Shown here: positions 40,853 through 43,438 of the stretch, one piece after another
Position numbering within the stretch: position 1 is the first letter of the stretch
Layout: each line of letters opens with the position of its first letter
From: Chara braunii
Taxonomy: Eukaryota > Streptophyta > Charophyceae > Charales > Characeae
Assembly (NCBI GenBank): GCA_003427395.1
Contig: BFEA01000332.1
Coordinates: 334,805-378,242 of the forward strand
Length of the DNA stretch: 43,438 bases
Direction of reading: 5' to 3'
Translations under genes and position numbers: made by a program
The notes under the pieces: generated by a model
What the model saw: only the letters and a program-made list of their open reading frames with translations
Database searches by the model: none
What the model was told of the DNA's origin: nothing

Positions 40853-41990
40853 GGATACCTCCTATGGCCCTGGCATGCGTTCCGGAGACAGATAATCTCC
40901 AGCAGGGAGTTCCACCAAACGAGGGGGGGAGGGGTCAGATGCAAGAGGGTGGATCATCGTCATTGGGAGTGGGGGAGCAATCAGGGCGAAGTAGATTAGA
41001 AGTGGGGGGGCCGGGGGGTGGGTGGGTGGGTGTAGATGCAAGAAGTGGAAGCTGATCAGCTGCACTTGTGCTCAGAGTGGCTGCTAGTCATGCAAATGCT
41101 GCACAGGCGACCGCACCTCATACCAGGTGGACACCTGCAACACTGTAAAAGTCGCCGCCACATTGTCGACAGCGGACTCGGTATCTACTGTTCCTGGCTC
41201 GCGTGTATTAGGAGCGATGAATTTTCTCGATACTGTTGCGAGCATGGTGGTGGAGTATACCTCTGACTCCCACCGGGCGCTATGGTCATGTTGTTCATGT
41301 ACTAACGAGGCCTCTGTCTGGGAGGCGGCAGTGGAGATGGGGAATGTCTCGGCCAAAGACGCACTGGGACGGCCAACCTGACCACGAATCTGTTGATGAT
41401 GAGGACAATGACAAAGAGGAGAAGAAGTACGAGAGGCAGTCGACGGCGGGGATCATGAAGTAGAAGATGCAGGTAAGATGGCTCGTGGTGGTGGTGGCAG
41501 CGGTGGTGGGGAATCAGCAAAAACATTTCGCAGCAAATGATTAGCCCTGGACCAGGTCGTGGGCTCAATACCCCACGTCATCCATTTGATCCCCCAAGGC
41601 CCCTGTGGCACGCTTCGGGTTCACCAGCTGAGATAGTTGGCTCTTGAGCCTTTGCCCCCCCTGGCTGGTCTTGGTAGGTTGCTATCCCTTCCATCTCGCA
41701 CCCAGGGTTAGGAGCCTCGGTATTGCTCCCCGCACAAAGCAGAGTTAGGCATAGACTGGTCGAACCCCAGAGCCAGTACCAGATACTTGTGGCCCAACCC
41801 CCATTAAGAGAAGAGCACAGCTTAACTTTTTGAAAAAAAAAAAAAAAAAAAAAAGATTGCAACATCTCACAGAAGAGAAGACCAGACATAAAGGGACCAA
41901 TTGAAAGCAGAAACCAACGCGAAATGCACACCAAATAGGAAATTCAATGAGAAATAGACTGAAGCCTCTTGCTAAAGACAGCCCTTCCAG
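40853..41990. other. No gene recognised
   Basis: Several open frames of 60-90 codons occur on both strands (for example 41084-41356 minus, 41127-41381 plus) and overlap one another, none with a domain. A T-stem-like GTGGGCTCAATACCCCAC lies at 41558-41575 without a recognisable A box. A poly(A) run is at 41833-41853. Confidence 0.35.
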
Positions 41991-42190
41991 CGCGTCCAAT
42001 CATCAAAGCAACAACAACGTACTATTTCTACGGGCATCCTGAACGCCCATCCTACTTCCTAGCTCCTAACTTGTTTAGCCTATCAAGAAAGTTGTTTCGG
42101 CGCCTCCAATCATCAAAGCAACGACAACATACTGTTTCTACCAGCGTCCTGAACACCCATCCTACTTCCTAGCTCTTACTTGTTTAACCT
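41990..42190 (+). repeat. 120-bp tandem duplication (partial second copy)
   Basis: CGCGTCCAATCATCAAAGCA at 41991 and CGCCTCCAATCATCAAAGCA at 42111 begin two copies that share AACGCCCATCCTACTTCCTA-like and TTGTTTA.CCTATC tails. Confidence 0.9.
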
Positions 42191-42850
42191 ATCTACATGC
42201 CAGCAATGGTCCAAGTGTCAATCGCCTCATGCCACTTGAAGACTATGGTCAGACAACCTACCTTCATCGTCACCAGGTACGTGTCTTATTCCCATTGCCT
42301 CCCTTCTCTCTCTCACTCATCAAAGGATCACCGCACTTCCCACCATCCAGCTATGGCGTGCTCAACCTGCCTATGGATGGGACCCCCTCCTTCCTCCTCG
42401 CTGGCACCACAGCAGCTTCCTACCTTCAGGCGCCGAGCGGCTGAAGGGAGGGCGTGCGACCGAGCCTCTTGCGCTCAGCCTGGCTATGGATGGCGCCCAC
42501 CTCCTTCCTCCTCGCTGCCACCTCCAGCAGTGTAGCCCCCTCAGTCTCAATGCCCAAATGTCTCTGGCTGGGCGGCCTTCCTCTTTTTGTGGTCCAAAGC
42601 AGGCCACGTCCACCCTCGACCGCACCCAGAAGGAAATGCCTAAGGCCGACTGGGAGGGCCGTGAAGACCGAGCCTCTGCAGCTAACTGTTGGGCTGGGCC
42701 TACCAGTTAATCTACAGGTGGTGGCTGCTCTCAACCAACCCACGGGGGCCCTTTTCTCACGCCCACCTCCACTTACGGTCGGCGTCCATCTTCCTGGCCC
42801 GCCTTCACTTAGGGCGTGCAAGCTCATTTCCAGCACGGCCGAGGGCCTAC
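42190..42850. repeat. Non-coding repeat shared with 6.4-7.1 kb
   Basis: Second copy of the repeat described at 6061-7440 (landmarks at 42271 and 42795). Within it, CTATGGATGG(G/C)...CTCCTTCCTCCTCGCTG occurs at 42371 and 42484, a local duplication of 113-bp period. No gene is recognised. Confidence 0.5.
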
Positions 42851-43320
42851 ATTCTCACATATTTCTTCCTTGTGTCCCGCAAGGGGTCCCTCCCCAGCCG
42901 CATCACGCAAGATTTTGCATGAATTTTATCGCAAGGGAGTTTTCCCCGCTCCAGCCAAGTGCGCCAGCCGCAGCTCTCAAAAATCCCTGCGACAGGATAG
43001 GGGCCACGTGAGGCACAACTTACCCCTGCCCAAGGGGCTGTCACCACCCTTCGACAGGTGTATCCCCGTCGAGCTACCAAACCACGTGCGAAAGTTGCTT
43101 AAGTGCAATCGTAGAGGTGGCCTGGCCGAGGGCGTTTATCGTACGCTGTAGCATATAGAGGGTACGCACGGTTGAACGCCTTAATCGGACCCGTATGCGA
43201 ACTGGCGCTCTAAGGGCTGATCTCCCAAGCGCGGCTCTCCGCCGGTCGACTATGACGGTCCATTTAACCACGCAATACACTTCATAAAAATAAAATCAAA
43301 CTCCAAACCTACGTAGCACC
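42851..43320. other. No gene recognised
   Basis: Mixed GC-rich DNA; no coding domain. It may be the continuation of the repeat to its left. Confidence 0.35.
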
Positions 43321-43321
43321 G

Positions 43322-43394
43322 TGTTCGCGTTCGGAGGCAAACGCGAACATGTTCACCCGAACACGAACAAGCGCCCAAAAACCCTCCGAACGCG

Positions 43395-43430
<36 letters not shown>
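43322..43430. repeat. 16-bp inverted repeat followed by poly(A)
   Basis: TGTTCGCGTTCGGAGG (43322-43337) and its exact reverse complement CCTCCGAACGCGAACA (43383-43398) flank 45 nt that include the shorter GAACATGTTC palindrome and further CGAACACGAAC phrases. A run of about 30 A follows directly (from about 43400). Confidence 0.9.
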
Positions 43431-43431
<1 letters not shown>

Positions 43432-43438
43432 GTTCTCA

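Noticed and set aside
41084-41381. Overlapping 84-90-codon frames on both strands
   Set aside because: Mutually overlapping and without recognisable motifs; no way to choose one as real.
41540-41580. A second tRNA-like B box (GGGCTCAATACCC)
   Set aside because: The T-stem is plausible but no A box lies at the right distance and no cloverleaf forms.

Overview
The window is nuclear eukaryotic DNA, most probably from a plant-lineage genome; a streptophyte alga such as Chara would fit, but the species cannot be fixed from sequence alone. The evidence is: Ty3/gypsy elements whose LTR is followed by the plant-type initiator-Met primer site TGGTATCAGAGC; a tubulin-folding cofactor B (TBCB) gene with a plant-like C-terminus; a LINE-type ORF1; abundant long CT, GA, AC and AAAAC microsatellites; very low gene density; and isolated N bases typical of a draft assembly. 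No bacterial operon, rRNA or CRISPR array was seen.

Layout. 1-420 is the 3' part of an LTR. 667-4796 (minus) is a broken Ty3/gypsy element (A) with gag, protease, RT and RNase H but no integrase. 7451-10195 (plus) is a second gypsy relic (B), cut by the insertion of a third element (C). C starts with a full 1358-bp LTR (10196-11553), carries a duplicated U5/primer-site segment, and runs through gag, protease, RT/RNase H and integrase to about 16740; its 3' LTR is absent. 17.2-20.7 kb is simple and minisatellite DNA. 22.3-24.9 kb (minus) holds a heavily decayed retroelement of a different kind: a coiled-coil gag-like stretch, then RT fingers, a motif-A aspartate, a YIDD box, an RNase H and a post-RNase H segment of the DIRS type. 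It lies in a strongly G-rich, C-poor plus strand. 25.8-26.1 kb has a tRNA-like SINE candidate, and 27.2-28.24 kb (minus) a LINE ORF1-like CCHC protein. 29.6-36.2 kb is a mosaic of short interspersed repeats, including a small hairpin motif with a constant 7-nt loop, and of tandem duplications.

The only convincing host gene is TBCB (37758-38585, minus), which acts with other cofactors in alpha-tubulin folding. Its coding part is uninterrupted here and is preceded by a strong candidate splice acceptor. A short papain/Josephin-like fragment lies at about 40440-40852 (minus). The rest of 38.7-43.4 kb is microsatellites, tandem duplications, a non-coding repeat shared with 6.4-7.1 kb, and a foldback at the right edge.

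Apart from TBCB and possibly the LINE ORF1 fragment, nothing looks able to make an intact protein; the coding traces are pseudogenic, with stops, frameshifts and lost catalytic residues.
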